NCBI GenBank assembly: GCA_040509055.1
Contig: JBEVLT010000191.1
Location: 1 to 26,090 of the forward strand
Length of the DNA: 26,090 nt
Direction of reading: 5' to 3'
Source of the DNA: JAJKIP01 sp040509055
GTDB lineage: Bacteria; Bacteroidota; Bacteroidia; Chitinophagales; Chitinophagaceae
In this document: piece after piece, positions 17,296 to 26,090 of the stretch
How positions within the stretch are numbered: the first letter of the stretch is position 1
Layout of the letters: the number at the start of each line of letters is the position of its first letter
Position numbers and translations under genes: made by a program
The notes under the pieces: generated by a model
The model's input: the letters and a program-made list of their open reading frames with translations, nothing else
The model's database searches: none
Told to the model about the DNA's origin: nothing

Positions 17296-20200
17296 GTGAA
17301 AACGCCGTTGCTCATATCATTGCTTGCTGTTCTTGTTCTGCACAGCACTGTTGCTGCCCAATCCTATTATTTCAAGAACTACCAGGTACACAACGGACTT
17401 TCGAGCAATACCATCACTACAATCTTACAGGACAAAAAAGGATTTATCTGGCTGGGCACACGCAACGGGCTGAACCGCTTTGACGGCAACAGTTTTAAGA
17501 TTTTCCGTAATAATAAAGATGATAACACCAGCCTCGGCAGCAGCTCCGTGCTGGCCCTGAGCGAAGACAGCCGGGAACAGATCTGGGTGGGCACGTACAA
17601 GGGCATTTATTTGTATAGCCCGCTGCTGGAAAGCTTTACCCCATTCACCCGTATACCGATGGGCGAAACGCGGTCGATCAGCCATGATCAGAACGGGAAT
17701 ACCTGGATCGTCAATAATTTTTCGCTGTACCGATACAATGCCGGCACCTCTGCTGTAAAGTCGTATGCAACAGACAGCACACAGGTGGTGACGATGGCCC
17801 TCGCAGAGAACGGTGAGCTCTGGACAGCCAATTTTTCCGGCATCATCCGGCGCTACGATCCGCGTACAGACACCTTCATTTCCTATGACCTGCCTGCAGC
17901 CGGCCGGCCGGAAACCCTTACCATCGTACAGGATATTTACCCCATCAGCGATACCACGCTGCTGATCGGCACCATGAACCGGGTATACCTCTTCAATACC
18001 CGCACTAAAAAACTGGAAAATGTTCTCAGCAATGTTCCCGGAAACATACAGGTGCATAAAATACTAAAACAATCCTCTTCGGAATACTGGCTGGGCACCG
18101 AAACCGGCCTGTACATTCTTGACATGCAGCGCCACGGGCTGACACCGATCCGCAAGGAGTACGGGAATCCCTATGCCATTACCGACAACGTGATCTATTC
18201 GTTCTGCAAGGACCGGGAAGGCGGCACCTGGATCGGTACGTTTTTCGGTGGCGTCAACTATTATTCACCGCAACTGAATCAATTCCGTAAATACTTTCCG
18301 CAGGAAGGGGTGAACAGCCTGAGCGGCAACCTGGTGCACGAGATCTGTGGCGATGATTACGGAAATATCTGGATCGGCACCGAGGATGCAGGGTTAAACA
18401 AATTAGATACCCGTACCGGCAACATCACCCATTTCATGCCCGGGCAGGGCAAGGGCAGCATTGCCTACTCCAACATCCATGGCCTGCTGGCCGATGGCAA
18501 CGAGCTATGGGTGGGCACCTATGAGCACGGGCTGGACGTGCTGGATATCCGCACCGGCAAGGTGATCCGGCATTACGAGGTCAGCAGCCAACCCGGTTCG
18601 CTGAGAGGCAATTTTATCGTATCGCTGTACAAAACACGCAGCGGCGATATCCTCGTGGGCACCTGGACCGGGCTTTCGAAATACGACCGGGCTACCGGCC
18701 GGTTTATCAACGATCCATACCTGTCCATGCAGGTGCAGGCCATGCATGAAGATGAATCGGGAACCATCTGGATCTGCAGCTATGGTAATGGTGTTTATTA
18801 TTTCAACCCTAAGACCAATGCCCGCGGACATTTCCGCTACGACCCGGCAGATGCGAACAGCCTGCCCGGCAATCATGTCAATAATATTTACGAAGACAGC
18901 CACCGGAATATCTGGTTTTGTACCGAAGCCGGACTCTGCCGCTATGACCCGCGCACCGGCAAAATCCGGCGAATCAGTCACCCCGGATTGCAGGACAACC
19001 AGGTATTCCGGATCCTGGAAGACAATGGCGGCATGTTCTGGATCTCCACGTCAAAAGGATTGCTGAGCTACAATCCGGCCAGCGAAACGTTTGCCACCTA
19101 CACCACCGTGAACGGGCTGCTGAGCGAGCAGTTCAATTACAACTCAGCGTATAAGGACAAAGAAGGCCGTCTTTATTTCGGTACGGTCAAAGGCATGATC
19201 AGCTTCGATCCGCTCCGGTTTGGCCGAAGCAGCTACACTCCTCCAGTTTATATCACCGGCATACAGGTGAACAATGCGGAGCTGCCCATCAATACCGACC
19301 GCAAAAGTTTACCGGGTTCGGTGATCTATTCGCCACGGATCGAATTGCCATACGACAGCTCAAGTTTCAGCTTCGATGTAGCCGCCTTAAGCTATATCAC
19401 ACCCGAGACGAACGAATATTCCTACATGATGGAAGGGCTGGACAAGGAATGGACACGCATCAAAAGCAACCGGAAGATCTTTTATACAAAGCTGCCGCCC
19501 GGCAACTACCTGTTCAGGGTAAAAGGCAGTGGCGATGGCTGGCATACCAGCGAGACCACGCTGGCGATCACGGTACTGCCTCCGTTCTGGGCCAGCCCCT
19601 GGGCCTATGTTCTCTATTTTCTTGTGGCCGCCGGCATCACCGCCATCATCTTCCGCTATTACCACCTGGCAGTCCGCGAAAAAAACCAGCGGCGGCTCAC
19701 CATGCTGGAACGGGAAAAGGAACGGGAGATCTACAATGCCAAGATCGAGTTTTTTACCAATATCGCCCACGAGATACGCACCCCGCTCACGCTGATCAAG
19801 CTTCCACTGGACAAGCTGCTGCAGTACCAGCACAACCAATTGTTTACCGAAAGTCTCTCGCTCATGAAAAAGAACACGACCCGCCTGATCGAGCTTACCG
19901 ATCAGCTGCTGGATTTTCGCAAGGCCGAAGCCAGCAAGCTTATGCTCAACTTTGTGAAGACGGACATCACCGATTTATTGAAAGAGCTGTTAAACGGTTT
20001 CCGCCCGGCAGCCGATGAGAAAAAAGTAACGCTGCGGATGGAAGTGCCGCGCCTGCCGCTGCAGGCTTCGGTAGACCCGGAAGCATTCCGGAAAATACTC
20101 AGCAACCTGCTGAACAATGCCATTAAATATGCCGACTCGACCGTGATCGTAAAGCTGCTTCCCTTCAGCAGTGAGGACACTTCGTTTTATATCGATATCC

Positions 20201-21258
20201 GCAACGACGGCTACCTGATCCCGGAAGAGTACAGGGAAAAGATATTCGAACCTTTTTTCCGGCTGAAAGAAACAGGCCGGCAGGCCGGTACCGGCATCGG
20301 GCTGCCGTTATCGCGTTCATTGGCCGAGTTGCACAAAGGTTCGCTGGAACTAAAGCCTTCGCAGGATAATCTCAATGTGTTTTTACTGAGCATTCCCATT
20401 CACCAGGAAACGGAGATCGACCTGCAGGGGGACGGGGTGCCGGAAGCAGAGCCTGTGCTCAGCGAAGTGGAAGAGACCGAAGACGATCCCGCTAAAATGC
20501 GCCTGCTGCTGGTAGAGGACAACCGCGAGATCCTCCAGTTTGTACAGAAAGAATTAAAGAGCCGCTATACCATCTGCCGGGCGCTTAACGGTGCCGAAGC
20601 GATCGCGATCCTTGAAAAGACCAATATCCACCTTATCATCAGCGATATCATGATGCCGGTGATGGATGGCATCGAACTCTGCAGGAAAGTGAAAGCGGAC
20701 CTGCAGTACAGCCATATTCCCATCATCCTGCTCACGGCCAGGAATACGCTCACCTCGAAGATCGAGGGACTGGAAGTAGGCGCGGATGCTTATATCGAAA
20801 AACCGTTCTCCATCGACCACCTGTCGGCGCAGATCAGCAACCTGCTTTCCAACCGGCAGATCATCAAAGATTATTTTGCCAAATCACCATTGGCGCATAT
20901 CAAAGGAATCGCCATTTCCCCTACGGATAAAACATTCATGGAAGAGCTGCAGCAGATCATCCATACCAACATTACCGATATGGACCTGGATGTAGACAAG
21001 CTGTCGCGGATGATGAACATGAGCCGCACTTCTTTTTACCGAAAGATCAAAGCGCTGTCCGATCTCAGCCCCAACGAGCTGATCAATGTGGCGCGGCTGA
21101 AGAAAGCTGCCGAGCTCTTATCCAGCGGCGAATACAAGATCAATGAAGTGGCCCGCATGGTCGGCTATAGCATCACCGGCAATTTTTCCAGGGATTTTCA
21201 CAAGCAGTTTGGCGAGCCGCCTTCGGTATATGTGGCGGGGTTGAAGCAGGGAGAGTAA
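17296..21258 (+). CDS. Hybrid two-component system sensor/regulator (HTCS) of the glycan locus
   Basis: A 1320-residue one-protein signalling chain. After a signal peptide (1-21) come two periplasmic propellers built from about fourteen reg_prop repeats (about 25-650, with recurring WIGT/WVGT and GL-x-x-(Y/L)-(D/N) units), a Y_Y_Y domain (about 685-755) and a membrane segment (about 767-786). The kinase has the H-box FTNIAHEIRTPLT with His825, an N-box near 936-942, and a G-box TGIGLPLS. The receiver (1068-1180) has Asp1117 in ISDIMMPVMDG and Lys1169 in IEKPF. An AraC-type double helix-turn-helix ends the protein (about 1222-1318). Start is GTG at 17296; an in-frame TGA at 17284-17286 rules out an earlier one. 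It is divergent from susC and should switch that operon on when ligand binds the propellers. Confidence 0.95.
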   Translation: MKTPLLISLLAVLVLHSTVAAQSYYFKNYQVHNGLSSNTITTILQDKKGFIWLGTRNGLNRFDGNSFKIFRNNKDDNTSLGSSSVLALSEDSREQIWVGTYKGIYLYSPLLESFTPFTRIPMGETRSISHDQNGNTWIVNNFSLYRYNAGTSAVKSYATDSTQVVTMALAENGELWTANFSGIIRRYDPRTDTFISYDLPAAGRPETLTIVQDIYPISDTTLLIGTMNRVYLFNTRTKKLENVLSNVPGNIQVHKILKQSSSEYWLGTETGLYILDMQRHGLTPIRKEYGNPYAITDNVIYSFCKDREGGTWIGTFFGGVNYYSPQLNQFRKYFPQEGVNSLSGNLVHEICGDDYGNIWIGTEDAGLNKLDTRTGNITHFMPGQGKGSIAYSNIHGLLADGNELWVGTYEHGLDVLDIRTGKVIRHYEVSSQPGSLRGNFIVSLYKTRSGDILVGTWTGLSKYDRATGRFINDPYLSMQVQAMHEDESGTIWICSYGNGVYYFNPKTNARGHFRYDPADANSLPGNHVNNIYEDSHRNIWFCTEAGLCRYDPRTGKIRRISHPGLQDNQVFRILEDNGGMFWISTSKGLLSYNPASETFATYTTVNGLLSEQFNYNSAYKDKEGRLYFGTVKGMISFDPLRFGRSSYTPPVYITGIQVNNAELPINTDRKSLPGSVIYSPRIELPYDSSSFSFDVAALSYITPETNEYSYMMEGLDKEWTRIKSNRKIFYTKLPPGNYLFRVKGSGDGWHTSETTLAITVLPPFWASPWAYVLYFLVAAGITAIIFRYYHLAVREKNQRRLTMLEREKEREIYNAKIEFFTNIAHEIRTPLTLIKLPLDKLLQYQHNQLFTESLSLMKKNTTRLIELTDQLLDFRKAEASKLMLNFVKTDITDLLKELLNGFRPAADEKKVTLRMEVPRLPLQASVDPEAFRKILSNLLNNAIKYADSTVIVKLLPFSSEDTSFYIDIRNDGYLIPEEYREKIFEPFFRLKETGRQAGTGIGLPLSRSLAELHKGSLELKPSQDNLNVFLLSIPIHQETEIDLQGDGVPEAEPVLSEVEETEDDPAKMRLLLVEDNREILQFVQKELKSRYTICRALNGAEAIAILEKTNIHLIISDIMMPVMDGIELCRKVKADLQYSHIPIILLTARNTLTSKIEGLEVGADAYIEKPFSIDHLSAQISNLLSNRQIIKDYFAKSPLAHIKGIAISPTDKTFMEELQQIIHTNITDMDLDVDKLSRMMNMSRTSFYRKIKALSDLSPNELINVARLKKAAELLSSGEYKINEVARMVGYSITGNFSRDFHKQFGEPPSVYVAGLKQGE

Positions 21259-21276
21259 ATCGGGCTATCTGCTTTC

Positions 21277-23991
21277 TTACACAACCTCTTGTCGCGTATC
21301 ATGAATACTTATCCGTCCGCTCTCTTCCACCACTGCAAACTGGTTATGGTTGCGTGCCGGCATCACGGCAATGATATTACCCCGCACTTCCAGCTCTGAT
21401 ATCATGACAGCGTAGCCGTTGGTAATCCCGAACAGGGATGCCTTCCGCTTTTCAGCTATGACAAACAAAGTGGCCGAGAGCGGGGCAATGATAGAAGGGA
21501 TCGGGTCTGTCGCAAAAAAATCTCCTCCCATCAGCAGCTTGCCATGCGAGGTCCGGCAGAGCAGGCATCCCTTATTGGTGCTGATCACGATGTAAAATTC
21601 GCGGAAGGATTGCAGCGCTGCAAAAAAACGGATGCCGGTACCAAGCGGGTGATGGCTGACCTGCCCGGCCTCTGATATGCTGATAAAGTCCTTATCGCTG
21701 TATGTATAATAATACCCCTCGTGCCAGGCGATATACCCATGCGCCGGCAGATGATTCCAGCCCCGCTCTTCCTCTTCTCCATGACAATGAACCGATCTTT
21801 TCAGCTCTCCATTCGGCGAGTAATGATGCAGGGTCAGCGCGCCATTGTCCAGCGCCAGGCGATGGAAGTCCTTGTCTTCACCGATCAGGCATTGCGCCGG
21901 GCTTCCGTGCAGCCACACCGGGCAGTACACCAGCAGCGCTTCTGTAAAGTATTTGTTGCGCGGCAGGTTTTTGCGGGTCACCGGCAACCCGTCCGAAGAA
22001 TGCAACAATACCGTGTTGCTGTAATAAGGTGTGTTGATCAGGGTAACGCGGATGTTCGGTTTCACGGTATTGGTCCAGGAATAATATTCGAGGTTGCCAT
22101 ACCAGTTGCCACGGGCCATGTGCAGGCAGTCGTTTTTGATGCCGACTACGAGGAACTGGTGACGGTGCCATACTGCTTTGAGCCACCTGATGGATGGGTC
22201 CAGGTGAAAGATACCGGGCTCCCGCTGCGCAGTCGCTTTGGAAAGCATGCCTGTTGTATAACGGCTGGTATCGGAACCGATGAGCCTGTCGCCGGGCAGG
22301 AATTTCTTCAGGGTGCTTAAAACAGCCGTACGGCCTGCCTCCGTTTCATCATGCACAATTTCATACGCGATCTCCTGTGCCGTGGCGGCCAGTTCCGGGT
22401 CTCGTTTCTTTTTGCCCACATATTCGAGTACATTCAGAAACGACACCCGCTTATGCTCTGTCGTATGCCGGGCAAATACCTCCCTCACCTCCTTCTCCGT
22501 GTTTTCCTCTTCCTTTTTCAATACCATGTCGAAATACCCTTTCAGGCAAGCTTCTGACTGCCGCGATTCCTTCCAGCCTTCCAGCAGAGTTTGTTTGCCC
22601 CGCGCGGTTTGATACAGTTTCTCGGTCATCACCCGCGAGGCATCGAGGTGCTCGCTTTGGGACAGCCGCTCCGCAATATATTTTTCATACTGCTGTTCTC
22701 CTTTTTCGGGCAGCTGCAGTCGCATATACAGGTCGCCGGCTTTTTCATGCCTGCCCATATCGTCATACAGCTCAATAGCCTCGTGGTAGAGCCCGCCCCG
22801 CTCCAGGCATTCAGCGGCAGAGGCAATATTCTTTAAATGATCCTGGTACAGGGCAGCGGCTTCGCGGTACAGGCCTCCCTGCTCCAGCACGTTGGCGGCC
22901 GAATTAAAATCGGCTAACAAATGCGCATAGATATACGCGGACTTTTTGAAGTTTTTCCGCTCTATTTCTTTCTGGGCAGCATCGAGGTATTTAGTCCGCA
23001 AGCTATGGTAATGATGGCCGATATCCCAGTAATCGACGGCCTCGCCGCCGCCCAGCCTGTCCAGGTCAAATTGCGTTGACCGGCGCATGAGATGGCCGGA
23101 ACCGGTTTGGTTGCCTCGCTTAAGATACTGCGAATCGAGCGGGATGGCATACTGCAACGCTTCGTCCCTGTTCTCATCAAATAGTTTGAGCAGGCGCCCG
23201 ATCTCGTTGTCACGCTTTTCCTGCAGCTTCCCCAGGTTTTGCGCCAGCCACTCCTGCAGCTGTTGCAGGAAGCCGGGTTTGCCGGAAGGATCATGCCTGC
23301 CGGCAGATGGATTTCCTTCCGGCATCAGCCGGTTTAGTCCTGCTGCCGCAAATAGTCCTCCTTTCAGTAGTCCCATCTTCAGCCGGTCCAGCAGCCGGCT
23401 GAGCGCCGAAGATTCTTCTGCCGGATCAGCTGGTATATCTTCCAGCGGCTTTTGCCCGATCTCTTCTTTGATCGTTTCGATCAGCTCCTCCGCCGAAGGC
23501 CGTTCAACCCGTATTTCTTCCAGCCGCGGACGATCCGGCAAACCCGGGTGGGCAAAGCTCCAGTCGGCATCCGATGTCTCGCTGTAGCTAAACAAGTCCG
23601 ATAAACTTACCTGGTCCGCCTTTTCAAATCCCACAAATCCAATAGAAGGATGGAAGACCTGTCGCTCCCAAACCAGCAGGTCCTGCCATTCTGCCGCGCT
23701 GACCTGCGGTAATAATTCTGCATCAACGGGAATGTAGAGTTTCCCGCCTATACAGGTATACGGTTCTGCGATGACGATATCTTTGATCTTCCCGGCGTCT
23801 TTGAAAATGACAAGGAGCCCGGCAGGAGCAGGGGACTGAACAGACTCCGGCAGGAAATAGCATTCCAGCTCTGCGGCAGGCAGGCCCCATCTGTCGATCT
23901 CTTTTAGCCAGGCCATCGCAGCGGCACCACGGATAAAAGCCGCAGCAGGAGGAGGATGAAGATTACTGTTATGTCGCAGGTACAGGTTCAT
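21277..23991 (-). CDS. bpX6-type protein of a MoxR-vWA-beta-propeller ternary system
   Basis: A 904-residue cytoplasmic-looking protein without signal peptide or membrane helices. The N-terminal domain (about 1-135) has the bpX6-type pattern GGKLYIPVDAELLPQVS then VFHPSIGFVGFEKADQVSLSDLF. A low-complexity Pro/Ser/Glu linker (about 136-245) and a helical part lead to an alpha-solenoid (about 320-545) with repeats such as AYIYAHLLADFNSAANVLEQ and EAIELYDDMGRHEKAGDLY. The C-terminal third (about 585-904) is beta-rich with propeller-like blades. Its ATG overlaps the stop of the upstream gene (ATGA at 23988-23991), so the two are translationally coupled. Such proteins are predicted scaffolds or sensors working with a MoxR ATPase and vWA protein. 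The family call is from recognition of pattern; function is unproven. Its stop is 18 bases from the hybrid sensor's stop (convergent). Confidence 0.75.
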   Translation of the reverse strand: MNLYLRHNSNLHPPPAAAFIRGAAAMAWLKEIDRWGLPAAELECYFLPESVQSPAPAGLLVIFKDAGKIKDIVIAEPYTCIGGKLYIPVDAELLPQVSAAEWQDLLVWERQVFHPSIGFVGFEKADQVSLSDLFSYSETSDADWSFAHPGLPDRPRLEEIRVERPSAEELIETIKEEIGQKPLEDIPADPAEESSALSRLLDRLKMGLLKGGLFAAAGLNRLMPEGNPSAGRHDPSGKPGFLQQLQEWLAQNLGKLQEKRDNEIGRLLKLFDENRDEALQYAIPLDSQYLKRGNQTGSGHLMRRSTQFDLDRLGGGEAVDYWDIGHHYHSLRTKYLDAAQKEIERKNFKKSAYIYAHLLADFNSAANVLEQGGLYREAAALYQDHLKNIASAAECLERGGLYHEAIELYDDMGRHEKAGDLYMRLQLPEKGEQQYEKYIAERLSQSEHLDASRVMTEKLYQTARGKQTLLEGWKESRQSEACLKGYFDMVLKKEEENTEKEVREVFARHTTEHKRVSFLNVLEYVGKKKRDPELAATAQEIAYEIVHDETEAGRTAVLSTLKKFLPGDRLIGSDTSRYTTGMLSKATAQREPGIFHLDPSIRWLKAVWHRHQFLVVGIKNDCLHMARGNWYGNLEYYSWTNTVKPNIRVTLINTPYYSNTVLLHSSDGLPVTRKNLPRNKYFTEALLVYCPVWLHGSPAQCLIGEDKDFHRLALDNGALTLHHYSPNGELKRSVHCHGEEEERGWNHLPAHGYIAWHEGYYYTYSDKDFISISEAGQVSHHPLGTGIRFFAALQSFREFYIVISTNKGCLLCRTSHGKLLMGGDFFATDPIPSIIAPLSATLFVIAEKRKASLFGITNGYAVMISELEVRGNIIAVMPARNHNQFAVVEESGRISIHDTRQEVV

Positions 23992-26090
23992 GTCTGTTTC
24001 AACCGGTTGATGAAGGGCCGGATATACGTGTCGTAAAAAGTTTGGGCAGCAATAACGGACAGCTGCTTTTCAGGTATAAAATAGGATGATCCTGCCGCAT
24101 ATCCGTCAGATGACCAGCAGGTTGTATGTCCACCGGTCACCAGCACAATCGTTATTTCCGGCAGGGTCGTATCCGAGCTCTTCAAATGCAGCAGCCCCCG
24201 GGAGTCGATGGTGGCCGTGCTGCCATCGCTCCAGGCTCTTATGTTAAATTTAATATTCCTTTGGGGAAGCAGCTGTATATTGGACTGGATCTCTTTTGCA
24301 TACCAGAATCCTGCCTTTTTAACTCTATTTTCCCTGATCCTGATATTATGGTCGTTCCATGCCAGTTCCAGGGTATAGTTACCAATCACCAACGCTGATT
24401 CGTTGCTGACATACACTTCCCGCACCTTGTACATAATGCTGTGCATAACATGGCCGCCCGGCAGGTAACTGTTCAATACCTGTAATGCATTCTTTGCAGT
24501 ACCGGCTGCTACCGGCCCTATTTTATCATTATAACCACCGTATTCTTTCTTTTCCGTAACCTCGCAGCTATGGCAATCGAATAAAAAAGAGGCATAGTCT
24601 GCACGTATATACAATGCTGACCCATGAAACGAAGCCTGGTTGGCGAACTGTACCTCGTCTGAAAGATTGAAACCCGCAAAGTGGTCTGAGGAAAGATGTA
24701 GCTTATAAAACTTCAGGAACTTGCGCTGGCGATTGTTGACCAGGATATATAAACAACCCACGCCTTGCGAACCAAAGGTATACGTGCCTTTTTCGATAAA
24801 GCTCAGCAGTTCCTGCGCCCCTTTACCTCTTTCGGTCAGCAGCAAAACGCGCTGGGCCTCATTGACCACAACAATACCGGCGCCTTCGATGACAAACAAC
24901 CGCTCCGCCGACTGTTTGATCCGGGTTTTGGGAAACAGGAGTGGCGGAGGCGACAGGTCCATGAACGCCGGGGTGTTGATTCCCTTTTTAATAGCCGTTG
25001 CACCAGGCCGTGGCGCAAACAACAGCTCGTCAAGATCCAGCTTCGCTGCATTCAGCAGCTTCATTCTTCCTTTATTGCATCCGAAAAACCGCAGGTCACC
25101 CTCCCGGCTGGTCGTGATCACAAATTCCAGCGACTCTTTTACCGTTTGCAGGCAGGCATGGAAGGCCGGATACACTAGCTGCCGGGCATCTGTAATAAGG
25201 ATATATTCATGCTGATCAGAGGCCGGAAGGTCGCTTAGCACCGCCTGCAGGGAACGGCCGCAATGAAGGGAATGATGCAGCAGTTCAAGAGCGCGGATCA
25301 CGCCTTCTTTGGAAGCAAGGTCAACAGCCGTGTACCCCTCTCCTCCCAAGGCATAGGCTTCGACCTGTTCGCCATGCCTGGAGTTGCGGACACACGCAAG
25401 GGCGGCAGCAATGGCAAAAACCCGGGGAATGCCCCACATCTTCAGGGTAATGTCGAGCAAAAGCGTCCGTTTCCGTTTGGGATTGTCCGGCGGCTCTTCC
25501 CGGCGGTAATAAAGCGCCTCGTTATTGACGAGCCTGGCCGTCAGCAACAGGTCGTCGTGCGCCAGCTCGCTGAGCAGCAGCCGGTCATAATTGCCGCGGT
25601 TGGTGATATCGGAAATACCGCCGTAGGACAGGTCGCCGCTGGCCTGCGAGTGCATGGGTATATGTAATACCGCTATCAACCGGTCGGCCAGTCTTACGAG
25701 TCCCTGTGTGCGCGGGTCTTCTGCCAGTTGTTCAAACAGGTCGCCGGGCAAAGGTTCCGGAGGCACAACCGGCGCCGGATCCGGAAGCTCATCCACCCCT
25801 GCCCTTAATTTCAATTCCAGCCGTGCTGCAGACGGAAACCGCTCCAGCGCACCGGCGAGGTAGCCCAGGTGAGCCATGAATTGCTCTTTTGTAATCGCTT
25901 CCCCGTCTTCAGAAAGGATGGTATTCAGGCGGCCGCCACTCAGCTCATCCACCGCATCCTTCAGCTTGTTTTTTGAAAAAACAAAACCCGTGTATTGAAA
26001 TACTTCATGAATAAGGTGAACCCTGTTTTTTCCTTTGCGCAATTCAGCCGGCAGTGCATTGACGATGCCAAGAAATTTCCAGGCAGCGTC
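23988..26090 (-). CDS. vWA-domain, propeller-ended protein of the MoxR-vWA-beta-propeller system (5' end beyond window)
   Basis: The frame is open to the window edge: 16 further codons (DAAWKFLGIVNALPAE) precede the TTG at 26040-26042, so the true start lies beyond 26090. Numbering from that TTG, the family hallmark is YGGISDITNRG (140-150), then YDRLLLSELAHDDLLLTARLVNNEALYYRREEPPDNP (152-188). A vWA fold (about 191-340) follows: its metal-site motif is degenerate, LLLDITLK in place of DxSxS, with a second acid in LITDARQ (Asp285). The C-terminal half (about 380-684) is beta-rich with propeller-like strands such as RLFVIEGAGIVVVNEAQRVLLL. Family knowledge: such vWA proteins are encoded with a MoxR AAA+ ATPase and bpX proteins, here the coupled downstream gene. 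No signal peptide or membrane segment is visible. Confidence 0.75.
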   Translation of the reverse strand, partial: DAAWKFLGIVNALPAELRKGKNRVHLIHEVFQYTGFVFSKNKLKDAVDELSGGRLNTILSEDGEAITKEQFMAHLGYLAGALERFPSAARLELKLRAGVDELPDPAPVVPPEPLPGDLFEQLAEDPRTQGLVRLADRLIAVLHIPMHSQASGDLSYGGISDITNRGNYDRLLLSELAHDDLLLTARLVNNEALYYRREEPPDNPKRKRTLLLDITLKMWGIPRVFAIAAALACVRNSRHGEQVEAYALGGEGYTAVDLASKEGVIRALELLHHSLHCGRSLQAVLSDLPASDQHEYILITDARQLVYPAFHACLQTVKESLEFVITTSREGDLRFFGCNKGRMKLLNAAKLDLDELLFAPRPGATAIKKGINTPAFMDLSPPPLLFPKTRIKQSAERLFVIEGAGIVVVNEAQRVLLLTERGKGAQELLSFIEKGTYTFGSQGVGCLYILVNNRQRKFLKFYKLHLSSDHFAGFNLSDEVQFANQASFHGSALYIRADYASFLFDCHSCEVTEKKEYGGYNDKIGPVAAGTAKNALQVLNSYLPGGHVMHSIMYKVREVYVSNESALVIGNYTLELAWNDHNIRIRENRVKKAGFWYAKEIQSNIQLLPQRNIKFNIRAWSDGSTATIDSRGLLHLKSSDTTLPEITIVLVTGGHTTCWSSDGYAAGSSYFIPEKQLSVIAAQTFYDTYIRPFINRLKQT

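Noticed and set aside
1..26090. CRISPR arrays, rRNA or tRNA genes, transposase genes
   Set aside because: No regularly spaced repeats, tRNA-like cloverleaf segments, or transposase or integrase motifs were seen on either strand.

Overview
This window reads as chromosomal DNA of a Bacteroidota bacterium, most likely a Chitinophagaceae relative of Chitinophaga or Niastella; the family placement is inference. Supporting signs are a SusC/SusD/SusE outer-membrane glycan-uptake operon, a hybrid two-component regulator divergent from it, Bacteroidota-type lipoprotein signals (for example LLGSC then KKFLDK in the SusD protein), few clear Shine-Dalgarno sites, and moderate GC with short intergenic gaps.

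Left part (1-5716). The 3' end of an unidentified plus-strand gene is followed by a minus-strand two-component pair (OmpR-type regulator, then a HAMP-containing histidine kinase). Next come a 115-residue unknown protein (plus), a CPA1-type sodium/proton antiporter (minus) and a 51-residue Lmo0937-type membrane peptide (minus). The 787 bases from 4930 to 5716 hold no intact gene. They contain what looks like a frameshifted remnant of the C-terminal helical part of a Fic-family protein.

Middle (5717-21258) is a polysaccharide utilization locus. On the minus strand, in transcription order, it has SusC-like porin, SusD-like lipoprotein, SusE/SusF-like lipoprotein with three tandem binding-type modules, GH31 alpha-glucosidase-type enzyme, and a large (alpha/alpha)6-barrel (MGH1/GH63-like) glycosidase with accessory beta modules. 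A 1320-residue hybrid sensor (propeller, Y_Y_Y, histidine kinase, receiver, AraC-type DNA-binding domain) is transcribed away from SusC. Expected flow: SusE/SusD capture an oligosaccharide, SusC imports it, the two enzymes trim it, and the hybrid sensor detects periplasmic product and activates the operon. An alpha-glucan or alpha-glucoside substrate is inference from SusE/F-like modules plus GH31; there is no GH13 enzyme here. Two regulatory signals stand out: a 7-bp direct repeat spaced exactly 21 bp in the divergent intergenic region, and a 17-bp sequence repeated exactly over the start regions of both susC and susE.

Right part (21277-26090) is the most unusual. Two translationally coupled minus-strand genes match the components of the MoxR-vWA-beta-propeller ternary systems, a computationally described and, to my knowledge, experimentally almost untouched predicted NTP-dependent conflict/regulatory system. 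One is a bpX6-type protein with an alpha-solenoid and a C-terminal propeller. The other is a vWA-domain protein with a C-terminal propeller-like half. The vWA gene runs off the right edge of the window, so the MoxR ATPase and any other partners should lie just beyond it.
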